Below are positions 1 to 8,586 of a stretch of DNA of 63,847 nt, piece after piece. The stretch spans positions 1 to 63,847 of the forward strand of contig JANRKU010000023.1 of assembly GCA_033763335.1 (NCBI GenBank), read 5' to 3'. Within the stretch, counting starts at the first letter, position 1. Each line of letters starts with the position of its first letter. Below the pieces are notes generated by a model. That model saw only the letters and a program-made list of their open reading frames with translations, made no database searches and was not told where the DNA came from. Both the position numbers and the translations under genes were made by a program. This stretch comes from GCA-2794515 sp033763335 (lineage in GTDB: Bacteria > Chloroflexota > Anaerolineae > Aggregatilineales > Phototrophicaceae).

Positions 1-1
1 C

Positions 2-105
2 TGTGGCTGACATACGCACTTGCGTGCTAGTCAGCCATTACAATCCTGCCTATTTAGGTGGTGTAATGGCTGTACTAGAGGCTTTAGCCTCGTATGTCAG
101 CCACA
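2..105. repeat. multi-arm palindromic element
   Basis: A perfect 15-bp terminal inverted repeat (2-16 against 91-105, starting TGTGGCTGACATACG) encloses three further hairpins: a short arm at 14-25, a long imperfect arm at about 27-43 pairing with 61-77, and a perfect arm GAGGCT-TT-AGCCTC at 78-91. Folded, the stretch would form a cruciform or cloverleaf. It lies downstream of the HisD-family gene in gene-free DNA. No transposase is adjacent. The apex word GCTTTAGC recurs in the palindromes at 38.8-39.0 kb, which suggests a dispersed family. Confidence 0.75.
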
Positions 106-166
106 AAAGATAATCCGTATTTAAAAACTAACTTGCATTATCATGCCCCTACAAATACCCGTAAAA

Positions 167-1477
167 TTATAATCCCAAAATTTCGTTGCGTTTGCGGATA
201 GCAAAGGCATGGGCGGGGAAATCTTCGTAATCTGCCAATGTCGCTGTGATGCCTTGTAAGCGACCATAGCCTTCTTTAGATAAATAGCCAATACCTGTGC
301 GCTTTAAGAAATCCCACACACTGACCGATGAGAAACTACGTGCAAAACCGCCTGTGGGCAAAATGGCATTCAATCCCAAGCAATAATTGGCAACGGGGAT
401 GGGGGTCATGTGTCCGAGCAGAATTTCTCCCGCGTTGCGGATTTTATTCAGCGCGATAAATGGCTCTTGTACCAATACCTCAAGATGCTCTGGGGCATAA
501 TCATTCACAAATTGGATAGATTCTTCGAGGCTATCGGTGACAATAATCCCGCCATAATTTGCCAACACATTTTCGATGAATTTGCGTCGCCAATCTGGGA
601 TTTGGGCGATATATTCTGGCAAAATGGCGAGTGCCTCTTGTGCCAATTTTTCGCTATGTGTGACCAATGTGGCGGCAGATTCTGCGCCATGTTCGGCTTC
701 TACGAGCAAATCCAATGCGGCGAGGCGTGGGTCTGCAAATTCATCACATAAAATGATAGATTCACTAGGACCTGCGGGCAACCCGACATCAATCACGCCA
801 TATAACAGGCGTTTGGCGGCAGATACATAACTGCTACCGGGTCCAATCACTTTATCTACTTTGGGGATAGATTGTGTGCCATAAGCAACGGCGGCGATGG
901 CTTGCATCCCACCGACCACATACACCTCATCCACGCCACAAATTTCGGCGGCGACCAATGACGCGGCATCCGCTTTGCCATCGGGGGTGGGTGGGGTGAC
1001 GACAATTACTTTTTCTACGCCCGCCACTTTAGCAGGGGTGGCGAGCATGAGCATGACTGAGGGAAATGCCCCTTTTCCGCGTGGGACATATAATGCCACA
1101 CTGGTGATGGGGGTAATTTTTTCGCCTGCCATGATGCCCGGTTGAATTTCGGTGAACCACATGGCTTCTGGCATTTGCTCTTCGTGAAATTTTTTGATAT
1201 TGGCGTGTGCTTGTTGAATGGCAAAAATCACCTCCGCGCTAATTTGGGCGCGAGCATTGGCAAAATCTTCGGAGGTAGCTTTGAGCATATCGGCAGTGAA
1301 TTCACGTGCATCGAATTTACGGGCATAATGCACGACACCTGCATCGCCATCTTTGCGAACACGGTCTATCACTTCTTGCGCGGTGGGGATGAGTTCGTTG
1401 ATGTCTTGCTCGGCACGGCGCATGACTTTGGCACGGTCTTCTGATGAAACGTCTTTCCATTTACGAAATTGAATCAT
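167..1477 (-). CDS. histidinol dehydrogenase family protein (divergent HisD)
   Basis: This 436-residue protein spans the whole HisD family fold. HisD oxidises L-histidinol to histidine with NAD+ and zinc. The Glu-His catalytic pair in the APEHLE motif (E330, H331) is kept, as are the zinc ligands H263 and H423. However, the zinc ligand that is normally Gln is E260, the ligand that is normally Asp is N364, and the imidazole-binding His is A371. No other his gene is nearby; the next gene upstream makes UDP-sulfoquinovose. HisD paralogues such as HpsN act on other diols including dihydroxypropanesulfonate, so the substrate may not be histidinol. The ATG start has an AAAAGGA site 7 bases upstream. 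Family is certain; substrate is open. Confidence 0.8.
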   Translation of the reverse strand: MIQFRKWKDVSSEDRAKVMRRAEQDINELIPTAQEVIDRVRKDGDAGVVHYARKFDAREFTADMLKATSEDFANARAQISAEVIFAIQQAHANIKKFHEEQMPEAMWFTEIQPGIMAGEKITPITSVALYVPRGKGAFPSVMLMLATPAKVAGVEKVIVVTPPTPDGKADAASLVAAEICGVDEVYVVGGMQAIAAVAYGTQSIPKVDKVIGPGSSYVSAAKRLLYGVIDVGLPAGPSESIILCDEFADPRLAALDLLVEAEHGAESAATLVTHSEKLAQEALAILPEYIAQIPDWRRKFIENVLANYGGIIVTDSLEESIQFVNDYAPEHLEVLVQEPFIALNKIRNAGEILLGHMTPIPVANYCLGLNAILPTGGFARSFSSVSVWDFLKRTGIGYLSKEGYGRLQGITATLADYEDFPAHAFAIRKRNEILGL

Positions 1478-1522
1478 CGTTCATCCTTTTGATTTGATGA
1501 TGGATAATCATAAATTGCATGA

Positions 1523-1548
1523 TAAGGGCGCACCATCGTGCGCCCTTA
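1523..1548. repeat. repeated palindrome TAAGGGCGCA (copy 1)
   Basis: A perfect 10-bp stem, TAAGGGCGCA, with a 6-base loop, lies between the sqdB stop and the hisD-like start. It has no T-run on either side, so it is not a classic intrinsic terminator. The same stem recurs at 19890-19917. Confidence 0.65.
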
Positions 1549-1585
1549 GAGGATACATTTATTGACGATGTGATGCTATATCCAA

Positions 1586-2797
1586 TTATGCTTGTTCTTT
1601 TTGACGTTTGGCAATCACATTAGAACGACGGCGCACACCTTCCCAACGGATGCTTGGCACGAGTACATCCTTTTTGGCTTCGATGCGGTCTTTGTGTTCC
1701 ATCAGGTCTTTAATCATAATACGTACTTCAGCTTTCACATCATGCGAGGGTTTGTATCCCAAGTTGATGAGGTGATTGCGGTCTGGATTAAAATAGTGTT
1801 CTGCCGCTTCGTAGCGGGGATTGTCGTATTCTGCGATTTCGACAGGGATACCCAATTCATCACCGACTTCTGCGACCATATCTGCCAATTGGAAGATATT
1901 ATAGGTTTCTTCAAATTGATTAAATACGCGATATTCGCCGTGTTTGGGTGGATTTTCACAGGCAATGGTGAGGCATTGCATGGAATCACGTAGGGGCAAG
2001 AAGCCGCGCTTTTGTTTGCCTGCACCGAACAAGGTCAATGGATGCCCAATGACGGTTTGGCAACAAAAACGGTTAATAGCTGTCCCAAAACATTCATCAA
2101 AGTCGAGGCGGGTACGCAGGCGGGGGTCTGGATTTTCGCCCATTTCATCAATACGAGTGCCAAATACCACGCCCTGCATGATGTCAGTGGCGCGTAAGCC
2201 CCAAATCTTGCACGCATACATGGTGTTATTGGAATCGTGAACCTTGCTCCAATGATAGAAACTGGCGGCTTGACGTGGGAAGGGGAGGACATCTTTACGC
2301 CCTCTAAATTCCACTTCAAAGAAGCCTTCTGGAATATCAACATTGGGTGTGCCATATTCACCCATTGTCCCCAATTTGACCAAGTGAGCCTCTGGACAAA
2401 CTTCTTTCATCGCCCAAAGGATGTTCAAATTGCCGATGACGTTATTTTGTTGGGTAAAAACGGTGTGGTCACGGTCAATCATCGAATAGGGAGCAGAGGG
2501 GACTTGTCCCAAATGCACGATAGTATCAGGTTTGAATTCGGCAAAGAAATTTTTGGTGAATTCATAATCCATAAAATCGCCTTCGCGGAAATCCAAATCT
2601 ACGCCATACCGTTCTTTGAAGGCGGCAATCCGTTCTTCACGGCTAAAGATGGGGATGGCGCTTTGGCTATTCAATTCTTCGACCCATTGGCGACGGAACA
2701 TAGTATCTGCACCAGCTACGGTATGTCCACGCGCCACAAGATATTGTGCCAATGTCCAGCCCAAATATCCGTCAATCCCTGTGATAAAAATTCTCAT
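1586..2797 (-). CDS. sqdB: UDP-sulfoquinovose synthase
   Basis: Converts UDP-glucose and sulfite to UDP-sulfoquinovose, the head-group donor of the sulfolipid SQDG. It is an extended short-chain dehydrogenase of about 403 residues. The NAD-binding GIDGYLG motif is at residues 7-13, and the catalytic T144, Y181 and K185 match plant SQD1 numbering almost exactly. The hallmark stretches TDIMQGVVFGTRIDEM and QKRGFLPLRDSMQCL are present. The open frame extends 15 codons further upstream, but the ATG at 2797 has AGGAGAT just before it. No SQDG glycosyltransferase (sqdX/sqdD) is in the window. SQDG often occurs in phototrophs but is not restricted to them. Confidence 0.93.
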   Translation of the reverse strand: MRIFITGIDGYLGWTLAQYLVARGHTVAGADTMFRRQWVEELNSQSAIPIFSREERIAAFKERYGVDLDFREGDFMDYEFTKNFFAEFKPDTIVHLGQVPSAPYSMIDRDHTVFTQQNNVIGNLNILWAMKEVCPEAHLVKLGTMGEYGTPNVDIPEGFFEVEFRGRKDVLPFPRQAASFYHWSKVHDSNNTMYACKIWGLRATDIMQGVVFGTRIDEMGENPDPRLRTRLDFDECFGTAINRFCCQTVIGHPLTLFGAGKQKRGFLPLRDSMQCLTIACENPPKHGEYRVFNQFEETYNIFQLADMVAEVGDELGIPVEIAEYDNPRYEAAEHYFNPDRNHLINLGYKPSHDVKAEVRIMIKDLMEHKDRIEAKKDVLVPSIRWEGVRRRSNVIAKRQKEQA

Positions 2798-2834
2798 GGT
2801 ATCTCCTAAAATAGTTACTTTTACTACGATAAAA

Positions 2835-2849
2835 CAACCCATTGGGTTG
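2835..2849 (-). terminator. possible terminator after asd
   Basis: CAACCC/GGGTTG inverted repeat followed on the minus strand by TTTTATC, in the 102-base gap between asd and sqdB. A second weak hairpin lies at 2863-2881. The stem is short, so this is tentative. Confidence 0.35.
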
Positions 2850-2899
2850 ATAAAAGCTACGGCTAATGGAATAACCGTTAGTTTACTAGACGAAAGGTG

Positions 2900-3967
2900 C
2901 TAGTCTACAGGGCGAAAATTATCAAAATAGCCCTCTACAGACAATAATTCCGCGTTCAAGATGCTACATCCCGCCGCGCCACGAATGGTATTATGTGAGA
3001 GGGCAACAAATTTATAGCCCAAAATGGGACATTCGCGCAAGCGTCCCACGGATGTGGTCATGCCATTGCCTGCCATGCGGTCACGGCGGGTTTGTGGGCG
3101 GTCATTTTGTGGCAAATAAGCGACCATGCTTTTGGGGGCGCTTGGCAATGATGGCACAGGATTGGGTGCAATAAAACCTTCCCATGTGGCAATAATATCT
3201 TCTAAAGTGACTTTGCTCTCAAACCCAACTGAAATGGATACCATGTGACCATCAATGACAGGGACACGGGTACAGGTTGCGCTGGCGAGAAATTCGGCAT
3301 TGGCAATGCCCGTGCCGTTGAATCCGCCTAACATTTTACGTGATTCATTCTCGGTTTTTTCTTCTTCTCCGCCGATATAGGGGATGACATTATCCATAAT
3401 ATCTAGCGAAGAAACACCCGGATGTCCCGCGCCACTGATGGCTTGTTGGCTGACCATGTGGACGTGTTTAATCCCAAATGGCATGAGGGGTTTGAGTGCC
3501 ATCACAACAGGCATTACGGTGCAATTGGAATTTGCGACCAATGCACCTGTTCCCCAATGCCGATTTTCGCGCTGAATGGGGATAAGACCGATATGGTCGG
3601 CATTGATTTCTGGGAGTAATAATGGCACATCATCTGCCATGCGATGAGCAGAAGCATTGGTACAGACGATATGACCTGCTTGGGCGAGGTCTGGTTCGCG
3701 CTCTACGGCGGGTTCTTTTGGTAATGCAGAAAAGACCAATGGCGCATCTATGGCATCGAATAGCCCTTTGACTTTTATATCACGCACGTTGGGCGGAGGT
3801 GTGCCATCGAGTACCCAATTGGCGGCTTCGCTATATTTTTTGCCCGCGCTCCGTTCAGAACCGATGAGTTCTGTCACCTCAAACCATGGGTGATTTTCGA
3901 GCAGTTGAATAAAACGCTGACCAACAGCGCCCGTTGCGCCTAAAATGGCGACATTCAATTTTTTCAT
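2900..3967 (-). CDS. asd: aspartate-semialdehyde dehydrogenase
   Basis: Reduces aspartyl phosphate to aspartate semialdehyde, the branch point to lysine/diaminopimelate, threonine and methionine. The 355-residue protein has the N-terminal NADP-binding GATGAVGQRF motif and the active-site Cys in ANSNCT (C149). The SER and long-insert pattern (residues 37-60) resembles the archaeal/fungal branch of the family rather than the E. coli type. The ATG start lies 15 bases after the pheA stop, with AAAGGG upstream, so it is probably cotranscribed with pheA. Function is clear from motifs. Confidence 0.93.
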   Translation of the reverse strand: MKKLNVAILGATGAVGQRFIQLLENHPWFEVTELIGSERSAGKKYSEAANWVLDGTPPPNVRDIKVKGLFDAIDAPLVFSALPKEPAVEREPDLAQAGHIVCTNASAHRMADDVPLLLPEINADHIGLIPIQRENRHWGTGALVANSNCTVMPVVMALKPLMPFGIKHVHMVSQQAISGAGHPGVSSLDIMDNVIPYIGGEEEKTENESRKMLGGFNGTGIANAEFLASATCTRVPVIDGHMVSISVGFESKVTLEDIIATWEGFIAPNPVPSLPSAPKSMVAYLPQNDRPQTRRDRMAGNGMTTSVGRLRECPILGYKFVALSHNTIRGAAGCSILNAELLSVEGYFDNFRPVD

Positions 3968-3982
3968 GGATTTTTCCCTTTA

Positions 3983-4819
3983 TTATATGCCCACTGATTT
4001 GGTAACAACGGCTGGATACGACCCTAACATTTTAATGAAGGATGTTCGTTGTAACAACCGTGCCAATACCTCTTGGCACGGTGTATCTTGCCAATGTCCC
4101 TCAAAATCGAGGTAGAAGATGGGTTCCCAAGGGCGATTTTTGCGAGGACGAGATTCTAATTTGGTGAGGTTTAAGCCGCGCTCGGCAAATTCTCCCAGAC
4201 ATTCATAAAGGGCGGCGGGACGATTGCGAACCGCAAAGACGATAGAGGTTTTGTTATATTCACCGCGTGGGGGGTCATCATGACCGAGTACAAAAAAGCG
4301 CGTAAAATTGAAGGTGACATCTTCAATATCAGAGTCTAATACATCTAACCCATAGAGTTGCCCTGCGAGTAAGCTGGCGATAGCGGCGGTGTTGGGGACT
4401 GGGTTTTCTGATAAATTCTTTGCCGCCCCTGCGGTATCATAATCGGGGTTGGCTTTTAGCTTATGGCGACGCAAATAGGTATCGCATTGAGCGAGTGCCT
4501 GTGGATGTGAGCGCACCATCTGAATTTGCTCAAATGTTGTGCCTTTTGGGGCGAGTAGGGCATGATGAACATGCAGAATAATTTCTGCCTGAATCCGCAA
4601 ATCATGGTCTAAAAGCAATTCGTATGCCTGATTCACCGCGCCAGCTAACGCATTTTCTACGGGCAACACGCTAAAATCTACTTGACGATTGGCGATAGCA
4701 TCTAATAATTCGCTAAAATTGGGGTATGGTTTCGTGATGACATCGTCCCCAAAATGCTGACGGACGGCTTGTTCAGAATATGCACCATGAACACCTTGAA
4801 AAGCAACCGTGAGGCTCAA
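3983..4819 (-). CDS. pheA: prephenate dehydratase
   Basis: Converts prephenate to phenylpyruvate in phenylalanine synthesis. The catalytic domain begins VAFQGVHGAYSEQA and contains the conserved TRF motif (NFTRFFVLG). A C-terminal ACT domain follows, with the ESRP motif that binds phenylalanine for feedback inhibition. The open frame could begin at a GTG at 4909, but that would lie upstream of the likely promoter. A TTG at 4819 with AAGGAG ten bases before it gives a 278-residue protein of normal length, starting directly at the conserved region. It is first in a leftward run with asd. Confidence 0.92.
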   Translation of the reverse strand: MSLTVAFQGVHGAYSEQAVRQHFGDDVITKPYPNFSELLDAIANRQVDFSVLPVENALAGAVNQAYELLLDHDLRIQAEIILHVHHALLAPKGTTFEQIQMVRSHPQALAQCDTYLRRHKLKANPDYDTAGAAKNLSENPVPNTAAIASLLAGQLYGLDVLDSDIEDVTFNFTRFFVLGHDDPPRGEYNKTSIVFAVRNRPAALYECLGEFAERGLNLTKLESRPRKNRPWEPIFYLDFEGHWQDTPCQEVLARLLQRTSFIKMLGSYPAVVTKSVGI

Positions 4820-4865
4820 GAGAATTTTTCTCCTTAGAATTGCATAAATAAATGCACCACGCGCA

Positions 4866-4893
4866 ATTGTACAGGGGAATTTTGTGATGACAA
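4866..4893 (-). promoter_or_regulatory. promoter of pheA
   Basis: On the minus strand TTGTCA (4893-4888) and TACAAT (4871-4866) are 16 bases apart. Each matches the sigma70 consensus at five of six positions. It sits about 45 bases upstream of the TTG start of pheA and is back to back with the promoter of the SufR-like gene. Confidence 0.6.
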
Positions 4894-4925
4894 TTGCCGA
4901 TATGCCCACACTTTTGTGAGAATGA

Positions 4926-4934
4926 TGTTATAAT
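4926..4934 (+). promoter_or_regulatory. extended -10 promoter of the SufR-like gene
   Basis: TGTTATAAT is a perfect extended -10 element, but there is no recognisable -35. Transcription would start near 4941, leaving only about 20-25 bases before the start codon. Confidence 0.6.
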
Positions 4935-4960
4935 GGACGAAATTTGAAATTGAATGTGAT

Positions 4961-5614
4961 GTGTATATGCAAGAGACCAGACAACTCATTTTAGAAATTC
5001 TGCATGAAATCGGTGATGCCACAGTAGATGAAATTGTGAGTATCCTTAAAAAACGGCGTGATGATGATATTACCCCTGTGACAGTACGGCATCACCTTGG
5101 CTTGTTACAAGCCGATAATCTTATCAATATTAGCCAACGTCGTCATAAAAAGTCACCCGGTAGACCACAACATATTTATACGCTCACTGCCAATGCGCTA
5201 CGCTTTTTCCCAAATAATTATCAAAGTTTGGCGGCATTATTATTGGAGCAACTTCAAACCCAATTGCCCCCTAAACAGGTCAATGTGATTTTGGAAGGTG
5301 TTGCAGAAAATATGGCGCTTTCTGCCAATGTTCAGGGGTTAACCATGTCTGAACGGCTTCAATCTGCGGTGGAATATTTGAATCAGCATGGGTATCAAGC
5401 CTATTGGGAAGCCGCACACGATAGTGATGGATTTATATTACGGACAACCAATTGTCCCTATCATCAACTATCTCATACCACTGATGCCTTGTGTACCATG
5501 GATATGCGCCTGATTGCTTCGATGTTGGGTGTTGTTCCGCGTGTGATGACACGAGTATCGAATGGCGATAATAGCTGTGCTTATTTTATCCCCCATGTGA
5601 CATATGATACTTAA
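4961..5614 (+). CDS. SufR-like Fe-S cluster transcriptional regulator
   Basis: A winged helix-turn-helix fills residues 1-75. The C-terminal half carries three cysteines placed as in SufR-type Fe-S regulators: C165 (NCPYH), C178 and C206. This family senses Fe-S status and usually represses suf/isc genes. The next gene is an A-type Fe-S carrier, which supports that role and a local regulatory circuit. The start is either the GTG at 4961 or the ATG at 4967; no good ribosome binding site is visible and the leader is very short. Family assignment is good; the regulon is inferred. Confidence 0.8.
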   Translation: MYMQETRQLILEILHEIGDATVDEIVSILKKRRDDDITPVTVRHHLGLLQADNLINISQRRHKKSPGRPQHIYTLTANALRFFPNNYQSLAALLLEQLQTQLPPKQVNVILEGVAENMALSANVQGLTMSERLQSAVEYLNQHGYQAYWEAAHDSDGFILRTTNCPYHQLSHTTDALCTMDMRLIASMLGVVPRVMTRVSNGDNSCAYFIPHVTYDT

Positions 5615-5622
5615 TTTTTATG

Positions 5623-5651
5623 ATGGTTATCTTTTTTATTGACCATTTTTT
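5623..5651 (+). terminator. terminator after the SufR-like gene
   Basis: A 7-bp stem (ATGGTTA against TGACCAT, one G-U pair) is followed by TTTTTT just after the stop codon. Confidence 0.6.
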
Positions 5652-5725
5652 GAGAGTGTGTTACTATCTCTAAAAGAGAGACTTTTCAAAGAGAATTGAT
5701 TGTATAAGGGAATTGAGGAAATCTC

Positions 5726-6163
5726 ATGGCAGTGATTGAACAAAATGAAGTACAAATCGGCACAACCGATGAAACCGCGTTGATTGTTACCCCCGCCGCA
5801 GTGATGACCATCCGCAATTTGCTAGAACAACGCCAAATCCCCACCCACTTATTACGAGTGTTTGTGGCAGGTGGTGGATGCTCTGGATTGCAATATGGTA
5901 TGTCATTTGAACCCGCCCCAGAAGCCAATGATACCGTCGTCGCTGTAGATGGCGTGCGGTTGGTCGTAGACCCCACCAGCTTGGGGTATTTGTATGGCGC
6001 AACCATTGATTTTGTAGATAGCCTGATGGGTGGCGGTTTCCGCATTGATAACCCCAATTCTGGCGGTGGTTGTGGCTGTGGCAAATCATTCAAAGCGAAG
6101 GGTGAGCAAGAATCTGGCACACTCGACAATGCTGGTGGATGTGGGACTTGCGGTAGCTACTAA
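5726..6163 (+). CDS. HesB/IscA/ErpA-type Fe-S cluster carrier
   Basis: A-type carrier that receives and passes on Fe-S clusters. The three cluster ligands are present: C52 in GGGCSG, and C116 and C118 in the GCGCG motif. The protein is 145 residues, longer than the usual 105-120, because of a tail after the CGC motif that ends in a further pair of cysteines, C139 and C142 (CGTC). The tail may be an extra metal or redox site. The ATG start has GAGGA upstream. It follows the SufR-like regulator after a terminator, so it probably has its own promoter. Confidence 0.88.
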   Translation: MAVIEQNEVQIGTTDETALIVTPAAVMTIRNLLEQRQIPTHLLRVFVAGGGCSGLQYGMSFEPAPEANDTVVAVDGVRLVVDPTSLGYLYGATIDFVDSLMGGGFRIDNPNSGGGCGCGKSFKAKGEQESGTLDNAGGCGTCGSY

Positions 6164-6190
6164 TTTCCTACGCAAAGATGATTATTTTTG

Positions 6191-6226
6191 CGCCCATCTG
6201 CCTACAGGTGGGCGTTTTGTATTTTT
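6191..6226 (+). terminator. terminator after the Fe-S carrier gene
   Basis: A 10-bp stem CGCCCATCTG/CAGGTGGGCG with loop CCTA (6191-6214) is followed by TTTTGTATTTTTT. It separates the Fe-S pair from the efflux operon. Confidence 0.8.
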
Positions 6227-6244
6227 TATAGAGATGAAAAACTG

Positions 6245-7738
6245 ATGAAAAAATTCTTGCGCCGTTTGCTTTTTATCCTCGTCATTATCGCCATTGGTAT
6301 TGGCGGATTTCGGCTTTATCAGAATAATCAAGTCGAATCCCAAGCCGAATCCCAACCCCTTGTGGTTGATAGGGTGACGATTGATGCTGGCGATTTGACC
6401 GTCACTGTGAGCGCCACGGGGAGCATTACGCCAATCCGCCAAGTACCATTGCTGTTTGAATTGGTCGCGCCCATTCGTGATATTTTGGTCACAGAAGGGC
6501 AGGTTGTTACAGCAGGGGATATTTTGGCAACCCTAGAAACGACTGATTACGAAGCAACCTTATTTGATGCACAGGTGGCGCTCGATTTGCAACAGGTGGC
6601 GTTTGATTCACTGACATCCCCTGTCCGTGAGGAAGATATTGCCGTTGCACAAGCGGCGGTGGATGTGGCACAAGCCTCTGTGAATGCCGCTTATAGCACT
6701 AGCCTATCACAAAACCAAACGGCTGAAGAAATTGCCCGTTTGCAAGTAGAACTCGCTGGCAATCAATTATGGCAGGCGCAACTTCAACGCGATGCCACCC
6801 TCACAGCCTCAACCATACCCCTCCTAGACTTCAATAATTTGCCACCAGAAATTGTAGATAATGTCCCGCCCGACATTTTGGATGAGGTGGTGACTAACAT
6901 CAACAATTTACTGGGGGGTATTTCGCCATCTGTAAACCCATCACAATTTGATGTGCAACTCAATCAACTTGGGGGAAGTGTAGAAATTGCGGAATCGAAT
7001 TATAATGCGGCTCAGAGTCGTAATTTAGACTCTAGCGCCCTAAGTGCCTCTGAACTGGCATTGATACAAGCCCAACAGACATTAGACCGTTTGGTGAATG
7101 GTGCAAAGCCAGAAGATATTGAAATCGCAGAAATTGATTTACAACGCGCCCGCCTCGCATTTAATCAGGCGGAGTTATTGCTCAAACGCACCCAACTCCG
7201 CGCCCCATTTGATGGGGTGGTTGCCCAAAATAACCTCACCGTAGGCGAATTGCCACCGAATCAACTTCCTGCCATGATTCTGATGGATGTGAGCAACTTT
7301 GTGGTGGATTTGCCCGTAGATGAGACAGATGTTGTGACCGTGCAAGTGGGGCAACGGGTAGAATTTACACTGGATGCCTTGCCAGATGCACAAATTACGG
7401 GTGTTGTGGAACGGGTCTCGCTCACCCCGACTAAAATTGGCACATTAGTAACCTATGTGGTACGGGTGCGCTTAGACCCCACCACCGAGCCGATAAAGGT
7501 CGGTATGAGTGTTACGGCACGAATCGCTACTCAAGAATTGAGCAATGTGGTACTCGTTCCCAATCGGTATATCCGTATTGACCGCGCCACCCAACAAGCC
7601 TATGTGACGATAGAACGCGCACAAGGGCAATTTGAGGAAATACTCATCGAAATAGGCGCACGCAATGACCGATTTACACAAGTGACTTCTGGCGTATCTG
7701 TTGGGGATGTTGTGGTGTTATTACCTCGCGGGGAATAA
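6245..7738 (+). CDS. HlyD/MacA-family periplasmic adaptor subunit
   Basis: Membrane-fusion adaptor of a MacAB-like export system. It has an N-terminal membrane anchor (residues about 7-22), a first half lipoyl domain, a long alpha-helical hairpin rich in Ala, Gln and Glu, the second lipoyl half with the typical LRAPFDGVV stretch, and beta-barrel domains at the C-terminus. The hairpin contains an odd hydrophobic insert at about residues 185-230 (LLDFNNLPPEIVDNVPPDIL). The open frame reaches 19 codons further upstream into the terminator. The ATG at 6245 is therefore the better start, 497 residues. It is the first gene of a five-gene operon. Confidence 0.88.
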   Translation: MKKFLRRLLFILVIIAIGIGGFRLYQNNQVESQAESQPLVVDRVTIDAGDLTVTVSATGSITPIRQVPLLFELVAPIRDILVTEGQVVTAGDILATLETTDYEATLFDAQVALDLQQVAFDSLTSPVREEDIAVAQAAVDVAQASVNAAYSTSLSQNQTAEEIARLQVELAGNQLWQAQLQRDATLTASTIPLLDFNNLPPEIVDNVPPDILDEVVTNINNLLGGISPSVNPSQFDVQLNQLGGSVEIAESNYNAAQSRNLDSSALSASELALIQAQQTLDRLVNGAKPEDIEIAEIDLQRARLAFNQAELLLKRTQLRAPFDGVVAQNNLTVGELPPNQLPAMILMDVSNFVVDLPVDETDVVTVQVGQRVEFTLDALPDAQITGVVERVSLTPTKIGTLVTYVVRVRLDPTTEPIKVGMSVTARIATQELSNVVLVPNRYIRIDRATQQAYVTIERAQGQFEEILIEIGARNDRFTQVTSGVSVGDVVVLLPRGE

Positions 7739-7740
7739 AA

Positions 7741-8586
7741 ATGGTGCTAAAATTATTTAAGCGTCGTGCTTCTCCAGAAATTGCCCGTGATGAACTGGGG
7801 AGGCGTGCGGTGATTGATATTCGCCAAATCACCAAAATGTATCAGATGGGTGATGTGGAAGTCCATGCGCTACGGGGCGTGGATTTGCAAATTTATGAGG
7901 GCGAATTTGTCTCCATTATGGGTCCTTCTGGCAGTGGCAAAAGTACGCTGATGTATATCTTGGGCGCACTTGACCAACCGACCACAGGGGCATATTATTT
8001 GGATGGTGTGGATGTGAGCAAATTGGATGAAAAACAATTGGCTGTCATCCGCAATAAAAAAATCGGGTTTGTATTTCAGAGTTTTAATTTGCTCAAACGC
8101 ACCACTGCCTTGCGACAGGTGGAATTGCCTCTTATGTATGGCGGGGCATCTGGTCGTACCAAACGGGCAAAAGCCGCGTTAGATGCGGTGGGACTTGGCA
8201 AGCGACTTGACCATCTGCCGAGCGAATTGTCTGGTGGTCAGCAACAACGAGTGGCGATTGCACGCGCCATTGTGACCGAGCCTGCGATGATTTTAGCCGA
8301 TGAGCCAACAGGCAATTTGGATAGTCGCAGTGGGTCAGAGGTGATGCAGATTTTTCAGACGATGAACAGGGAAAAGGGTATCACAACCGTATTTGTGACC
8401 CATGACCCGTGGATTGCACGACATACTAACCGTGTGATTATGTTACGGGATGGCAAGGTAGTCGCAGACCGCAAGGTGGCGAATCCCCTAAATGCGGGGG
8501 AATCGGAACGACCTTCTGAGGCGGAAGAACTCGAAGGTGTTTTTCAGGAGGTCTATTATGGTGGCGAAAAGGAAGAATATAATTGA
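7741..8586 (+). CDS. MacB/LolD-type ABC transporter ATP-binding protein
   Basis: Energises the export complex formed with the adjacent permeases. It has Walker A GPSGSGKST, the signature LSGGQQQRVAIARA, Walker B ILADEPTGNLD and the H-loop THD. The protein is 281 residues, with a short N-terminal extension and a Glu-rich C-terminal tail compared with LolD. It lies two bases after the adaptor gene and overlaps the next gene by four bases (TTGA), so translation is probably coupled. Confidence 0.92.
   Translation: MVLKLFKRRASPEIARDELGRRAVIDIRQITKMYQMGDVEVHALRGVDLQIYEGEFVSIMGPSGSGKSTLMYILGALDQPTTGAYYLDGVDVSKLDEKQLAVIRNKKIGFVFQSFNLLKRTTALRQVELPLMYGGASGRTKRAKAALDAVGLGKRLDHLPSELSGGQQQRVAIARAIVTEPAMILADEPTGNLDSRSGSEVMQIFQTMNREKGITTVFVTHDPWIARHTNRVIMLRDGKVVADRKVANPLNAGESERPSEAEELEGVFQEVYYGGEKEEYN

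Noticed and set aside
410..751. Long plus-strand frames inside the HisD-family gene
   Set aside because: They are antisense shadows of a gene whose protein matches a known family over its full length.
2237..2809. 190-codon plus-strand frame opposite sqdB
   Set aside because: The minus strand encodes a full SqdB with all catalytic residues; the plus frame has no family features.
4820..4909. Longer prephenate dehydratase starting at GTG 4909
   Set aside because: The extra 30 residues have no family match and would run through the likely promoter; TTG 4819 has a good ribosome binding site.
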